22,383 nt of DNA from Elysia marginata (GCA_019649035.1 BMAT01003010.1:1-22383); one strand, 5' to 3'; numbered from the stretch's first letter, positions 9,546 through 20,164 are shown. Made by a program: numbers and translations. The notes: generated by a model from the letters alone, not told the origin.

Positions 9546-10666
9546 TGGAAACAATAGTTGATGGTAGTGGAAAATTAATTTTTATGTGTTGTCAATAAAA
9601 AACAACCCTAAGCATATGATTTTTCTCCTTAGAGCAAGTGCTGTTTTGAAGATTGAGATTAAAGCAAATACCGTATAACTTAAAATAATATATTCTTTTA
9701 AATCAAACATTAATATACTTGAGACTTTTAATGTTTAAAACTCACTAAATATAGTTTTTTTTCCTTCCGGAAATACTCGAATAAGGGTTAAAATTGCTCT
9801 AGTTAAAGGAATATGAGACAGCCATAATGTAAAAATTGGCTGATATTTCCGGCTTTTAGAGACAATAAGAGGAAAATTAGTTTAAGAGAAATCAAGAGAG
9901 ATCACTATCCGTCTATCTTCAGTAAGGTGATAGCTCTTCAAACTTTTGAACTTGCAAGGCCAACGTTAAAGAGCTTCGGATAAAAAAAAATATTCAAATG
10001 ATCTTTTAACATATTATTCTGTAAACTTATACCTTCAGCACAAAAAAAAAAGATTTAACGTTAAGTCTAATCTCCTCGTAACCATGGCAATATTGAGGAT
10101 ATTTATGGTATTTTACTCTTAACTTAATGATACTGATCCTCAGAGTAAACAGTTAAACAGCCTGTTAATATGGACGTTGTTCTGGATTCTTTACATGAAC
10201 CAAAATTAAACTTAAGTAGTCCATAATTCCAAACATAGCCAAAAAAAAACAACAAACCACAAACACTCTCGCACTTTAAGCAAACTAAAACACAGCAACT
10301 TTGAACTGTCTATATCAAAAGTCAAAGTTTGGAATTGTCTTGCTTGTGAACATAAAACAAATTGGCATGCTGGCTTATTCAAAAAACTTGTGTTGAGGTT
10401 TCACAGAATAACTCTAGAGACACGTGCATAATAAACTGTTTGAAAGCTTGTTGTTATGCCCATGAAGTCAGTGCAAGAAATTATTTTGATATCTTAATTG
10501 CAATTAGGGTTATTGGTTTGGGACATTATGTGAAAAGCATTTTAATGTAAGCCTGGGTTGTTGTTTTTTTTTTAGGAATGTTCCCTATAATCATCTTAGG
10601 GCAAAGCGCTGTGATGAGCAGTCGACTTTACATCTTAATCTCTTCAATATGGTTAAATTTTTTTTT
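9546..10666. other. No recognised feature
   Basis: Very AT-rich, with several A runs (9985, 10041, 10241). The only ORF (10362-10550) has no recognisable protein. A small inverted repeat (AACTTTGA at 10297-10304, TCAAAGTT at 10322-10329) is within chance expectation. Confidence 0.5.
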
Positions 10667-10953
10667 ATTTTGAACGTCCCAGTCAACTTTGAGGTTATAT
10701 CAGAGACGGCATTTTGGACAATTGAAAGCGTGCTGCCACACTGTGATGTAAGGAGCGCTTGCGTACATCACACCCAGTCACATTATCCTGACATCGGGCC
10801 GACCAGACTTAACACTAAATCCATAAGGCCAGAAACTGGGCGGATCAGCTAGTAATATCAATTTTAAAGTCCTTGGTTTGACTCGGCCGGGGATCGAACC
10901 AAGCGCCGCCCTATCTCTGAGCGAGTGTCTTACCACCAAGCCACATAGCCGGT
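10667..10953 (-). mobile_element. tRNA-derived SINE, main family, copy 2
   Basis: It has the same body as copy 1 in the same orientation: cagagacggc near the 3' side, gtaaggagcgcttgcgtac in the middle, and the tRNA-like head at 10890-10953. The TTGG tail is replaced by a T-rich stretch and no TSD is clear, so this copy looks older or 3'-truncated. It has the gaacgtcccagtcaac 3' module shared with copies at 15988 and 20411. The ORFs on both strands here are SINE by-products. Confidence 0.93.
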
Positions 10954-12660
10954 CTCTAAAATATAAAGTCATATCTGGGTTTACATACTTTAGAGCGTAT
11001 AATGCAGTAAGGTGAGACAGATTGCTTCATACCATCCCTCTCTCTTTAATAAGCACACACACATATTGAGTTGTTTCATTGTGATGTCCCGTTAGTTTTA
11101 CGAGTACAGCATGCACACAATCAATAATGACATGTTTCTAGTCGTATATCAAAGCCCACATGTAAGATTCAAGGGCGTTTATTGACACTTAACTGCGCAA
11201 AGACTGGCAGACAACGATCAGAAATAATAAGACGGTATCTCCCCAGTCAAGTAATCTTTCAACATAAACGGCCAATGCTCTCTATAAACTCGTAACTCCA
11301 ATCAGATCACAACATGAAGTTAGCAGGATTTCTAGAAAACGCTTCATCTGTGAGAAAACCTCAGCATCTATCTAAAAGCAAGCAGAAATCTAAAGGTAGA
11401 CCTACATCTAAAAGCCCAGCCAGATGGGTAAACAATATTCTGGAAAATAAAGGTAAACCATCATTAGAACACAATGTAAACTGTTAAAAAATTAGTTACA
11501 AATCATTGCTTATCAAATGCTTCACGTTATAAGCTTGTAAACTCTGTATTCGCGATACAATCAAGTCAATAATGCGACAAAACTCTAGTAGTTTCTGTAA
11601 TCTTCAAAGGAAATTTAATTTTTTTTATGTCCCTCTATGTTTTAAATGAAGGGGGAAAATCCTAAAAATCTTTCCAGAAGATAAGTGCATGCACTTTGCA
11701 ATGATTGTTAAAATATCAGCGCTTTGTTTATTGAAAACTGAGACATTCGACAAGGTCTTACTGGTCGCGACTTCCTTGAAGGAAATGACAGCTTAATTTA
11801 TTAGTAAACGTATAATCAAAACAAAGAACATTCATTTTAATTGCGATGGTATTGGAATGAAGTTAAGAGATCAACTCATTAAAAAGGCAGGAATTCAGAA
11901 ATTTGGTGGCGTTTTTATTTTTCTTGAGCTTCAAGATTTCAGTTACATCAAGACGATTTTTATGTTTTCGAATAACAAAATGTACAAGGAAGTTTTCCAA
12001 AGTCAGTATTCGTCGGGAAGAGGATCCCGTTAAAAGTTCTAAGTACAGTTAAGTACTCACATACTGATAGGTTAAAATCAAAGATTTTATGTTTTATAAT
12101 TCATGCTGTGATGCTTGTTATTGAGAATATCTTGGAGAAAGTTTTGGAGTACGTAAAGTACTTCACCTTGAATTCTGAGAAAGTTTGAACCAAACTACAA
12201 GGATTAGTTGGGGGCGAACTGTAGAAGTGTTGAACTGTCATGTTCATACAGTGCGTAGTACTATGTACTAAGACAATTTCAATAACTGAGTGCCCATGTG
12301 GCAACATAAAAAATGGCAGACATGCTATATAGTGCACAAGGTAACATGTACATTACTAGTATGATGGCATAGGGTCGTGCTGTCAGAAAAAAATAACGAA
12401 AAAAGAATGAAGGAAGTAATGTTGAGAGTGTTTATTGTTAGAAGTCCAGGAACACGTCATAGGTCCTCATGACCAACGATTTGCATCACCATCATCAGCG
12501 TTGTCATCATCATTATCAGCTCAACACTATTCTCATAAAACCCGCCACATTGAAAAAGTTAGAAAAAGAAAAAAAGCGCCCATATTACGAGTCACCAATT
12601 TTAAAGGCAAACCTCATTAAATAATTATGAGGTAGTAGAGAGAGCGAGAGGGAGGGGGAG
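10954..12660. other. No recognised feature
   Basis: AT-rich sequence without a recognisable gene, RNA or repeat. The minus-strand ORF at 12101-12337 has no family resemblance. A CATCATCATC-like patch lies near 12488-12520, and a 7-bp hairpin (ACCTCAT at 12611-12617, ATGAGGT at 12627-12633) precedes the GAA array. Confidence 0.5.
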
Positions 12661-12671
12661 AAGATGAAGAT

Positions 12672-12743
12672 GAAGAAGAAGAAGAAGAAGAAGAAGAAGA
12701 AGAAGAAGAAGAAGAAGAAGAAGAAGAAGAAGAAGAAGAAGAA
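12672..12743. repeat. (GAA)24 microsatellite
   Basis: Seventy-two uninterrupted bases of GAA repeat, preceded by GA-rich sequence from about 12637. The length and purity imply a young array. Pure GAA/TTC of this size can form intramolecular triplex (H-DNA). Confidence 0.98.
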
Positions 12744-12744
12744 A

Positions 12745-14546
12745 CGTAGAAGGTGAGATTTTACTCAGCCAGCTTGAGACTTGGATGCATGTATATGTAT
12801 GCTTAATTGTTCGGCAACTTCCTTTGTTGTTGCCTTGGAAATCTCGAGTGCTTTATTGTATCTTTAGTAAAAAGAATCGACTGTTTTCTCGCTGGCTGTC
12901 TTTGACATCGGGAATTGATCAGTGAATGAAACTTCCAGATTAAAAAAAGACTCTTTAATAGTATACAAGCTGGCTGTTCTAGCTCTCTATGGGTCTACGA
13001 TCTACAACAACCTTACAAGACAAAAAAAAATACATGTAACACTTTTCTGTTGAAATGACCGTATTTTTTGCACCATGTCTGGCGCCCATCCCGCATCTGT
13101 TACATGTAGATAATCTGATTAGACATCAATTTTAAAGATCACAGGTCTAGGCGTTGTCAATATTGCCAGACACTACTGAGCGACTGTGAAGCTTTGTTTT
13201 CATCTTAGATCTAAAGATAAAACGTTTCAACGCTGTATGTGTGAAACACCTGTGTTTGTTGAATTTTTCCCCAAGGACTTCTTTTGATACGAAGGCAACG
13301 TTTAGGTATTTCCAGAATCTAAGAAAATCAAAGTTCATCGTTCTTACTCAGAAAAAAGGGGGCTCGTTCATCTGTACCGTGAGTTGTACTTTTTGAGCGT
13401 TCACGGCTTGTGGTGCCTGCCGTTGCTATACTTCTTTGTCTAACAAAGCTAAGCCTGTGTATTCGAAAATACTCTCCACGCTGTTTTCAATGAACATAAC
13501 ACAGACTTTAAGCAGCAAAGCGTGAGTATGACGGGAACGTTCGTGGGTCTATTTTTAGAAACTGGTTTCATTATTGTTTGGTGTTTTCTCTATCTGCTTT
13601 CCCGATTTTCACGTACGCGTAGTGAGACACGGTGCCTGTGCTTAAGGTCTCTATTATGTCTACATGGACGTGACTTATGTAAAACTAAGAGACGGAGCCC
13701 CTGGCTAAATATAGCACAGGTAAGCCAAATAGCTAGTTATCAAGCGCTAACACCTACGCTAGTGTGTTACCTTACAAAGTATTTGCAGAATGGTCAAAAT
13801 ATCTGAAGTTAAAACAAGAGGTCTTGAATACTTAATTTTTTTTGGAGGTAAACAAAACAGTTTTTCTTAGAAACAGTACTGACATTATGCTATTTTATTT
13901 TATTAATATATTAATACATAGAGTTACGCTTTGCCATGGATGGTCAAGAAATATAGAAACGGCTACACCTATTAAAAAAAAAGATATCCGAAAGATTAAA
14001 GCATGCGCCCTTTACTTAGGACTTAACAAATGAGGTACCCTGTCTCAGAGCTTTAAATTACAATTTCACACGAAGCATCTCGGTTTCCGCTTTGTCGAAA
14101 TGGTGTCAGCAACTATGCATCTTATGAGGCAAGAGCATCCAACAACATACATCTCTCTCTTACTTCCTCTGACACTCTTGTCCACCGGCTTCCCCGTCGT
14201 GATAAGGTCATTCCAGACGTTCTGGACGTACATGGTGTACCCTAAGTACCAAAATCTGGATAAAAACTGTTCCGTTTCACAGGCTATTTTCACGACACGT
14301 ACACAGCCTGATTAATTTTTCGATGGAGTGCCGCCTTTATTAGCTCAAATCCCAAAAGGCGAAAAAAAAAGCTTCAATTTCATTTCGTGTGCCATTGATA
14401 AGATGACATTCCGCTCTCAAGAAGTAAAAACTAGAGATAAATTATAGCTGCAGGGCCAAAGCAATAAGGTGCAAATGACGTTTGAACAGCCCTGGTAAAA
14501 CATCTTGAGTAGGAAGCATCTATCTCATAGAGGATATAAAACTTGT
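12745..14546. other. No supported gene
   Basis: Short ORFs at 13147-13338, 13522-13806, 13842-14033 and 14066-14315 match no family I know. The one at 13522-13806 contains a hydrophobic stretch and a splice-donor-like CAG|GTAAGC near 13720, but this is too little to call an exon. No repeat with clear boundaries was seen. Confidence 0.45.
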
Positions 14547-14760
14547 TTAATCAAAGAGCTCCGGGCCGGCAACATCTTGAAGTGATGCTACTTGAGTAGC
14601 TGGGTTCTGGGTGTCGCATCCCAGGCATGTTGTCGTGTTTCTCGTGATGGTGTCACGCTTATCTACCTTCGTTACAAACACTTCAAGGTTGTTAGAAACT
14701 CTGGAAAGAGCGAGTGTAGTGGAGTTGTGTCTGAGTACCTCAGGTGTACAAAGGCTGGAC
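14547..14760 (-). pseudogene. Coding-like fragment of unknown family
   Basis: The minus strand stays open for about 70 codons of complex sequence ending in QVASLQDVAGPELFD and a stop at 14547-14549, with TITRNTTTCLGCDTQNPAT just before it. The frame then runs into the low-complexity purine tract upstream, so the 207-aa ORF at 14547-15170 is a composite: a plausible C-terminus joined to Ser/Leu/Phe-rich noise. The segment is less AT-rich than its flanks. I suspect a piece of a dispersed mobile element because the boundaries are abrupt, but I cannot name it. Confidence 0.35.
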
Positions 14761-15380
14761 AGAAAATGTTGAGGGGGAGAGATGGAAAGAAAAGAAAAAA
14801 AAAAGGTAAGAGAGTGAGTTATTGAGAATTCAGCGAGTGGTGCGTTAAGGAATGAAAGATGTAAAAAGAAAAGAGAGAAAGTAAAGAAAGAATATACACA
14901 AAGAACCAGACGGAGATGAAGACAGACAGGCTCATTGAGAGAACAGAAATAGAATGGTAAACAAATCGAATGAGAGGTATTTTGAGAAAAGAATGGTGAC
15001 ATCTTGATGGCGACAAAATGTAAACTGAGAGTTGATGAAGACAAAAGGGGGGATTGAAGATAAAAACAAAGAAAACAAAGAAAGACAAAGAGATGAAGAA
15101 ACAGAGAAAAAAGGGGGAGAGATAGGCAGACAAACAAGAACAATAAAGAGAAGACAGAGCAAGAGAACAAAGGAAAGATAAAGAGACTGATAGAAAGACA
15201 GACGAAAACAGTTATAAAGAAAAGAGGGAAGAATATAAAGCGAAAAAGACAGGAGCATTAAGACAGAGCAATTGAAAAACAGGCAGATGAAAACAACGAG
15301 CGATAATAATAGAGAACAAGACAGAGAGAGACAGAGAGAGAGAGAGAGAGACAGAGAGAGAGACAGACAGAGACAGAGAC

Positions 15381-15413
<33 letters not shown>

Positions 15414-15429
15414 CAGAGACAGAGACAGA

Positions 15430-15465
<36 letters not shown>

Positions 15466-15480
15466 AAGAGATAAGGAGTA
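14761..15480. repeat. Long purine-rich (A/G) strand-asymmetric tract
   Basis: About 720 bases of the plus strand are overwhelmingly A and G, with few C or T. It begins as degenerate AAAGA/GAGA sequence and ends in clean AGAGAC and GA repeats. The long minus-strand ORFs here (up to 207 aa) and the plus-strand ORF 15272-15484 (Arg/Glu/Asp repeats) result from this composition. Confidence 0.92.
15311..15473. repeat. (GA)n/(AGAGAC)n microsatellite
   Basis: Alternating GA runs and AGAGAC/GACAGA hexamers form the clean end of the purine tract. Several pure GA stretches of 8-20 bases are present (near 15341 and 15449). Confidence 0.95.
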
Positions 15481-15977
15481 TTGAAAAAGAAAATATTTTC
15501 TGTTTCTTATCTACTTCTTCTTTTTCTAATTTTTCTTCAAACCACTCTATTCAACTTTCCGATTGAATTTCTCGCTACGTGGGCCTATCCAGGATTGTAT
15601 TTAATATTGAAGTAGGTAAGAATCTCCCAAGTTTTTCTAGTCATTTTTAGTATTTTTAGCAATTTAATAGATTCTAATCAAATTTGTATCCTTCACTATT
15701 CAAAAAATAATAATAAAAAAACTCATTTTACAGGTTCTTTCGCTAGACGCGTATACCAAACTAAGGTCAAGTATCGGTGAAGGGTCGGTTGTGATACGTT
15801 TTCGCTTTCACATGATCACGTGCCTATGTGTAAGGGTGTTAGTGGTATGTGTGTACAGAATTTTGTCTAATTATGGTTTTAAAAACCGCACTTAACTTTA
15901 GTACGGGATACGTGTAATGTGAAAGGGCCATAAGAGAAAGTATCAAACAAAACAGTTGGTTTGGGAGAGCACAACGA
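15481..15977. other. No recognised feature
   Basis: AT-rich flank between the purine tract and the next SINE. Nothing is identifiable. Confidence 0.5.
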
Positions 15978-15987
15978 GAACTGGCAA

Positions 15988-16290
15988 TTGGTTGGTTGGT
16001 TGAATTTTTAACGTCCTGGTCAAATGCGAGGTAATATCCGAGACGACGCTGGGGACAATTGAAAGCGTGCTGCCGCACTGTGATGTAAGGATAGCTTGCG
16101 TACACCACGCCCAATCACATTATTCTGACACCTGGCCGACCAGACTTAACAATAAATCCATACTGCCAGACACAAGGCGGATCAGCTGCTATTACCAATT
16201 TTAAAGTCCTTGGTTTGATTCGGCCGCGGATCGAACCATGCACCTCCCGATCTCTGAGCGAGTGTCTTACCGCTAGGCCACAGAGCCGGT
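15988..16290 (-). mobile_element. tRNA-derived SINE, main family, copy 3, full length with a perfect 10-bp TSD
   Basis: GAACTGGCAA lies immediately before (15978-15987) and after (16291-16300) this 303-bp unit. The minus-strand head has A box TGGCCTAGCGGTAAGAC starting at 16280 and B box GGTTCGATCCG starting at 16237, 43 bases apart. The 3' end is a clean run of three CCAA units, seen as ttggttggttgg. This is the best-defined copy, and it fixes the family boundaries as ACCGGCTC at the 5' end and CCAACCAA at the 3' end. Confidence 0.97.
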
Positions 16291-16300
16291 GAACTGGCAA

Positions 16301-16436
16301 ATGAAAACTATCGATTAACATAAAATAGACACCAACAAAATTAGATCTACTGACGTCTACCAGAAAGATAAAATTGCATATCATCAAAAGCTTGAAAAAA
16401 AAAAAACCACCCAACCATAAGCCCTCGAAACGGCAC
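16301..16436. other. Short unassigned flank
   Basis: AT-rich, with an A run at about 16396-16406. Nothing is identifiable. Confidence 0.4.
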
Positions 16437-16471
16437 GTGAGCTGTCACGCGTCTTTAAGCGCGTAGCTCAC
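16437..16471. repeat. Imperfect hairpin, 12-bp stem
   Basis: GTGAGCT (16437-16443) pairs with AGCTCAC (16465-16471), and ACGCG (16447-16451) pairs with CGCGT (16460-16464). This leaves a 3-base bulge and an 8-base loop. It is GC-richer than its surroundings. No tRNA, microRNA or other known RNA is recognised in it. Confidence 0.75.
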
Positions 16472-17100
16472 AATACACTCACAACAGAAAAAAATGACCG
16501 ATGTTCTTCATTCTCATAGTCTATTAGATCTAGTTTAAAAAAGCGGGACAAATGAACCTTGCCCCATGCCCAGGAAGGTGCAAAATAGACAATATATTAT
16601 TGTCCTCGGCCCAGATGTAATAAAACAAGTTTGTCGAAATGGACTCACGACTTCGTGATATCTTCCCTGATGACTTCCACCTCGCTGACAACTGATATTC
16701 TCTTCTCCAGTGTGGTAAACAAAATCTATTATTGAAATTAGTTTTAAGGCTTCAAACTTCCTATAACTCACTTGGAGTGTCTTGATCAAGGGATCTTGGT
16801 CGAAGACTTCCTATGTCACATCAGTTTTTTTGGGGGGGAAACCAGATGAGGCAAAAACAAAAAAAAGGTTGGAATTGTGTTATAATACCGGCCAAGTTTA
16901 AAATTCATCGGAAAAATGTCGAGTACGGTTCGCGAAAGACGGAGTGTGGTATATTTAGCAGCTTTCAAGACATCAAACAGCATCAGGAGATCGGCCAAGC
17001 AGGATTCAAGATGAAAGATAGATTCTAATCATAGATAGATTCCTCGACAGGATTCAAGATGAAAGCTGTGTTAGGGATAGGAAAACTGATCAACAAACAA
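16472..17100. other. No gene recognised
   Basis: Mixed AT-rich sequence. It includes a T7G7 junction near 16825-16838 and a short direct repeat, listed separately. The overlapping ORFs at 16535-17028 are unrecognised. Confidence 0.45.
17000..17065. repeat. 18-bp direct repeat, 48 bp apart
   Basis: CAGGATTCAAGATGAAAG occurs at 17000-17017 and 17048-17065, with a TAGATAGATTC-containing spacer that is itself internally repeated. This is a local tandem duplication with diverged ends. Confidence 0.9.
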
Positions 17101-17247
17101 CCATTATTTTATACTTTGATATTATTATTATTGTACACTTTATAATGTTATGTAAATTGTGTGTGTGTGTGTGTTTTTACAGGATTTTTATACTATGTAC
17201 ATTGAATTTCCTCACGAGGATTAATAATTATCTTATCTTATCTTATC
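17101..17247 (+). mobile_element. LINE-type 3' tail with hairpin and (TTATC)4
   Basis: The plus strand reads GAATTTCCTCACGAGGATTA and then ATAA, in which TCCT-CACG-AGGA (17209-17220) folds as a hairpin. Four TTATC units follow (17228-17247). A (GT)8 run lies at 17159-17174. A hairpin, ATTAATAA and a pentanucleotide tail together are typical of non-LTR element 3' ends in molluscs and relatives. No reverse transcriptase is readable upstream, so this is a 5'-truncated fragment or a SINE end. It matches the tail of the SINE at 2921-3249. Confidence 0.7.
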
Positions 17248-17488
17248 TCTTAAAAACAAAGACAAGACAAATTTATTTTGAATGGGATTGTAATCTATTT
17301 CTGAGTTTTACTCTAGCGCCGATTCCAAAAATGGAAATCAATGTGAGAAAAGAAGGATAGTCAGGTACAAGTCATAGGGTAGAAATATTGAGTTATTGAA
17401 TTTTTTCCAAGTATAGTGTACTAGTAGTTTACTTCGTTCAAATGAACGGGATGGGGTTGTGCTATATTATAAAAGTCACTTAGCTGGG

Positions 17489-17787
17489 TTGGTTGGTTGT
17501 TTGAATTTTAACGTCTCTTTTCAACTACAAGATTACATCAGAGACGGCGCTTTGGACAATTGTAAGCGCTGCCACACTGTGATGTAAGGAGCGCTTGCAT
17601 ACACCACACCCAGTCACATTATCCTGACGCCGGGCCGACCAGACTTAACACTAAATCCATAAGGCCAGACACCAGGCGGACCAGCTACTAAAACCAATTT
17701 TAAGGTCTTTGGTTTGACTAGGCCCGGGATCGAACCCGTACCTCCCGATCTCTGAGCGAGTGTCTTTAGCGCGAGGCTACAGAGCCG
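17489..17787 (-). mobile_element. tRNA-derived SINE, main family, copy 4, full length with a 12-14-bp TSD
   Basis: GTCACTTAGCTGGG is found at 17475-17488 and 17788-17801. The first two bases also fit the family's ggt end, so the TSD is 12 to 14 bp. The TTGG tail repeats are intact (ttggttgg at about 17489). The body carries small changes, such as a missing base near 17565 and a disturbed A box (gtctttagcgcgaggctac), so its promoter is probably weak. Confidence 0.95.
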
Positions 17788-17801
17788 GTCACTTAGCTGG
17801 G

Positions 17802-18347
17802 AGAAGAAAAGATTACCCACGCAATAAAATATGGTGGGTTTTCTTATGTAGTTTAACTTATTAATGAGTTTCGCTGTTTATGTCATATTTGACATTCATT
17901 AGTGTTTACTTTCTTATCTGATACAGGAAGGCATTAGGAAATTAAGAGGGATTAAGCAGTATGAAGCTATTCGGGAGGAGACAGGGATGCTAAGAGTGTG
18001 TGACACTAGCATTATTAGCACGACGTTCTAGATTCTAGGCGTACAAACTGATAATTAAAGAAAAAACCACGAAATCATGAAAACTTCATATTGTTATGAG
18101 TGTGTATCAAATAAGTTTGTATGTTTACAATTGATTGTAATGTTTTTGGTCGAAACATCTTCTAAATAGCGTTTTATATTTTGGATAACGCTAAAAATGC
18201 CTGTAGAGACAGACCCCGCTCCAAGGATTCTATACTGTCCACGTTGTTCGTTTCTATAAATAAGAAACAATAACTAGCCTTTACGTAAAGCGAAAATATA
18301 TTTAACTGTGAAACGAAGTTCATTCGTTAAAAAGGGCGTATCACCTG
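17802..18347. other. No recognised feature
   Basis: AT-rich sequence. No gene, RNA or repeat boundary was recognised. Confidence 0.5.
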
Positions 18348-18500
18348 TATTTTTTTGAGAACTATTATTTTTTGAGAATTATTATTTTTTGAGCATTATT
18401 ATTTTTTTGAGAATTATTATTTTTTGAGCATTATTATTTTTTGAGCCCTATTGTTTTTTGAGCATTATTTTTTTTTGGAATTAATATTTTTTGAGTATTA
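18348..18500. repeat. Minisatellite of about nine 17-18-bp AT-rich units
   Basis: The unit ATTATTTTTTGAGAATT is repeated about nine times, with changes mainly in T-run length and in the last bases (GAGAATT, GAGCATT, GAGCCCT). The last two units are the most diverged. On the minus strand the unit reads as A-rich with CTC, and it directly follows the tRNA-like head at 18517-18583. Confidence 0.93.
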
Positions 18501-18516
18501 AAGAGTTTTCGAGTAT

Positions 18517-18583
18517 GGAGATCAAACCCTTCACATTATCAGCACTAAACTCGAACCGACTGAGCCAAGCGGTGACCCGATAC
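18517..18583 (-). mobile_element. Decayed tRNA-like promoter head (SINE fragment)
   Basis: The minus strand contains an A-box match, TTGGCTCAGTCGGTTC (around 18569-18554), and a B-box-like GGGTTTGATCTCC (18529-18517), with a tRNA-like spacing of about 39 bases. The family differs from the other SINEs here. The intervening sequence does not fold as a good tRNA. Downstream on the same strand the minisatellite begins within about 20 bases, so the array may be this element's expanded A-rich tail. Confidence 0.55.
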
Positions 18584-18735
18584 CCTAGGCAGTCTGAACG
18601 AACTGATGGCGGTTGTTACTCTCTTGTGAGGGAAGGTTAGTGTAAAATAATGGCTAGGCTTCGAATTTAGTTCTTTGGCTTGGAGCCGACTCAGATTTTT
18701 AGTGTCGAAACGGCGCTCTTCCAGTTTGAATTCGG

Positions 18736-19018
18736 TTTTAGGTTGTTTTCAACTACAAGGTTATATCAGAGACGGCGCTTGGGACAATTGAAAGCGTGCT
18801 GCCACAGTGTGATGTAAGGAGCGCTTGCATACACCACACCCAGTCACATTTTCCTGACACTGTGCCGACCAGACTTAACACTAAATCTATAATGCCAGAC
18901 ACTAGGTGGATCAGCTGCTCATACCAATTTTTATGTCCTTGTGTGACTCGCTCGGTATCGAACCACGTATCTCCCGATCTCTGAGCGAGGGTCTTACCGC
19001 TAGGCCACAGAGCCGGTC
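18736..19018 (-). mobile_element. tRNA-derived SINE, main family, copy 5
   Basis: The same body and orientation as the other copies, with the ttttcaactacaagg 3' module. The TTGG tail is degraded. A candidate TSD is imperfect (TTTGAATTCGG at 18725-18735 against TTCGAATTAGG at 19022-19032, two differences). It has several private changes, including gtgtgactcgctcggtatcg near the B box, and is an older copy. Confidence 0.93.
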
Positions 19019-19032
19019 TGGTTCGAATTAGG

Positions 19033-20039
19033 ATTGTTGAACAGAAATGGGCATTCTCACACCACAATTAATATACCCGAATGTAACAAATTTGAGATCC
19101 CACAGTTGAATGGTTCAGAATTGTTACGTGCTATAATGATTCAGACCTCAATCTACCTATTGATTCGGAATTCTCTATCAAAAAAAAAAAAAAATCAAAA
19201 TAGCGTTTTATTGAAGCTAAGTAGTAACTTTTTTCCAATGGTGTCACACAAATAAACGCGTGATCTAAGGAATGCTGAAGAGATTGTGTTTCTCAAGTTG
19301 TGACGAAGATATAGGTCGGAACCATTTTGCAGGTTACTAACCCCTTAAGAACTTGAAAAAAATAGAACCCTGGCATTTCTATAACGTGAGAACTTTCATT
19401 TGTAAATCGAATTCAATTAGTTTTAATAAAAAAAATTTTTATTTAGAAGTCGCTAACTCAAACGTAATGAGAGCGACTTTTGCTTGATTTATCCACCTTG
19501 CTTAAACATGGTGTAGGCCTAGTTATTTTCAAACAAAAAATGTTGAGCAGATGAAGGGCTTCCCCTGGTTACGTATTTGGGATGATAAAAAATGGACACA
19601 AACACCTTTTTTTTTCTATCTGAGGTTTAGAATGAAGTTAGTAATATACTTTTAGACTTTCGTGTCTTCTTCTCCACCGCAATAAAAAGAGGAATCTCTC
19701 TGTGTTTGGTTTCACGAGGATAGAAGCCCTACGGTTTTGACAAATTCCATTTGTGGCTTCATGTGATAGTTAAAAGGTTTTGCTTATGTAACTATAATGC
19801 AATTTTACTTTTCTGGACTAGTCAACTTTTTAAGGTATCTTTAAATCTAGTTTTCTTCTTCTTGCAAACCCGTTTGTCCTTTTTGTGTATCTCATTGTAA
19901 AGAGGGGAAGCGCCAGTATGTTCCTAAGTACCTGTATATAAGTTACAGAAAACATGAGATAGAGTTTGACTTGAATAATTATTGTGTTTTCGATTACTTT
20001 TCTGTCTTCTCGCTCAACTCGTCTTTCACTGTCTTTCTG
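19033..20039. other. No recognised feature
   Basis: AT-rich sequence with A and T homopolymers (19182, 19430, 19608). No gene or bounded element is identifiable. Confidence 0.5.
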
Positions 20040-20109
20040 TTTTTTCTTCGCTCTGTCTCTCTCTATTTCTCTTTTTGTCTGTTACTCTCGCTCTCGCTAT
20101 TTTATCTCT

Positions 20110-20164
<55 letters not shown>

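Noticed and set aside
9281-9598. 105-aa poly-leucine ORF
   Set aside because: It is a translation of the TAC/ACT microsatellite; the interruptions are repeat variants, not codon-selected changes.
13528-13719. Candidate first coding exon with hydrophobic N-terminus and a CAG|GTAAGC donor
   Set aside because: No matching downstream exon, no conserved protein and no promoter evidence. Such motifs are expected by chance in 22 kb.
14819-15258. Overlapping 104-, 108- and 207-aa minus-strand ORFs
   Set aside because: They overlap in different frames within a purine-strand tract. Ser/Leu/Phe/Cys bias and lack of stops follow from composition. Only the 14547-14760 end has normal complexity.
15272-15484. 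Arg/Glu/Asp-repeat ORF resembling an RNA-binding RED domain
   Set aside because: It is a direct translation of the GA/AGAGAC repeat, with no start context or flanking exon.
18348-18500. CRISPR-like regular repeat
   Set aside because: The units are contiguous 17-18-mers without spacers, in a eukaryotic context; it is a minisatellite.
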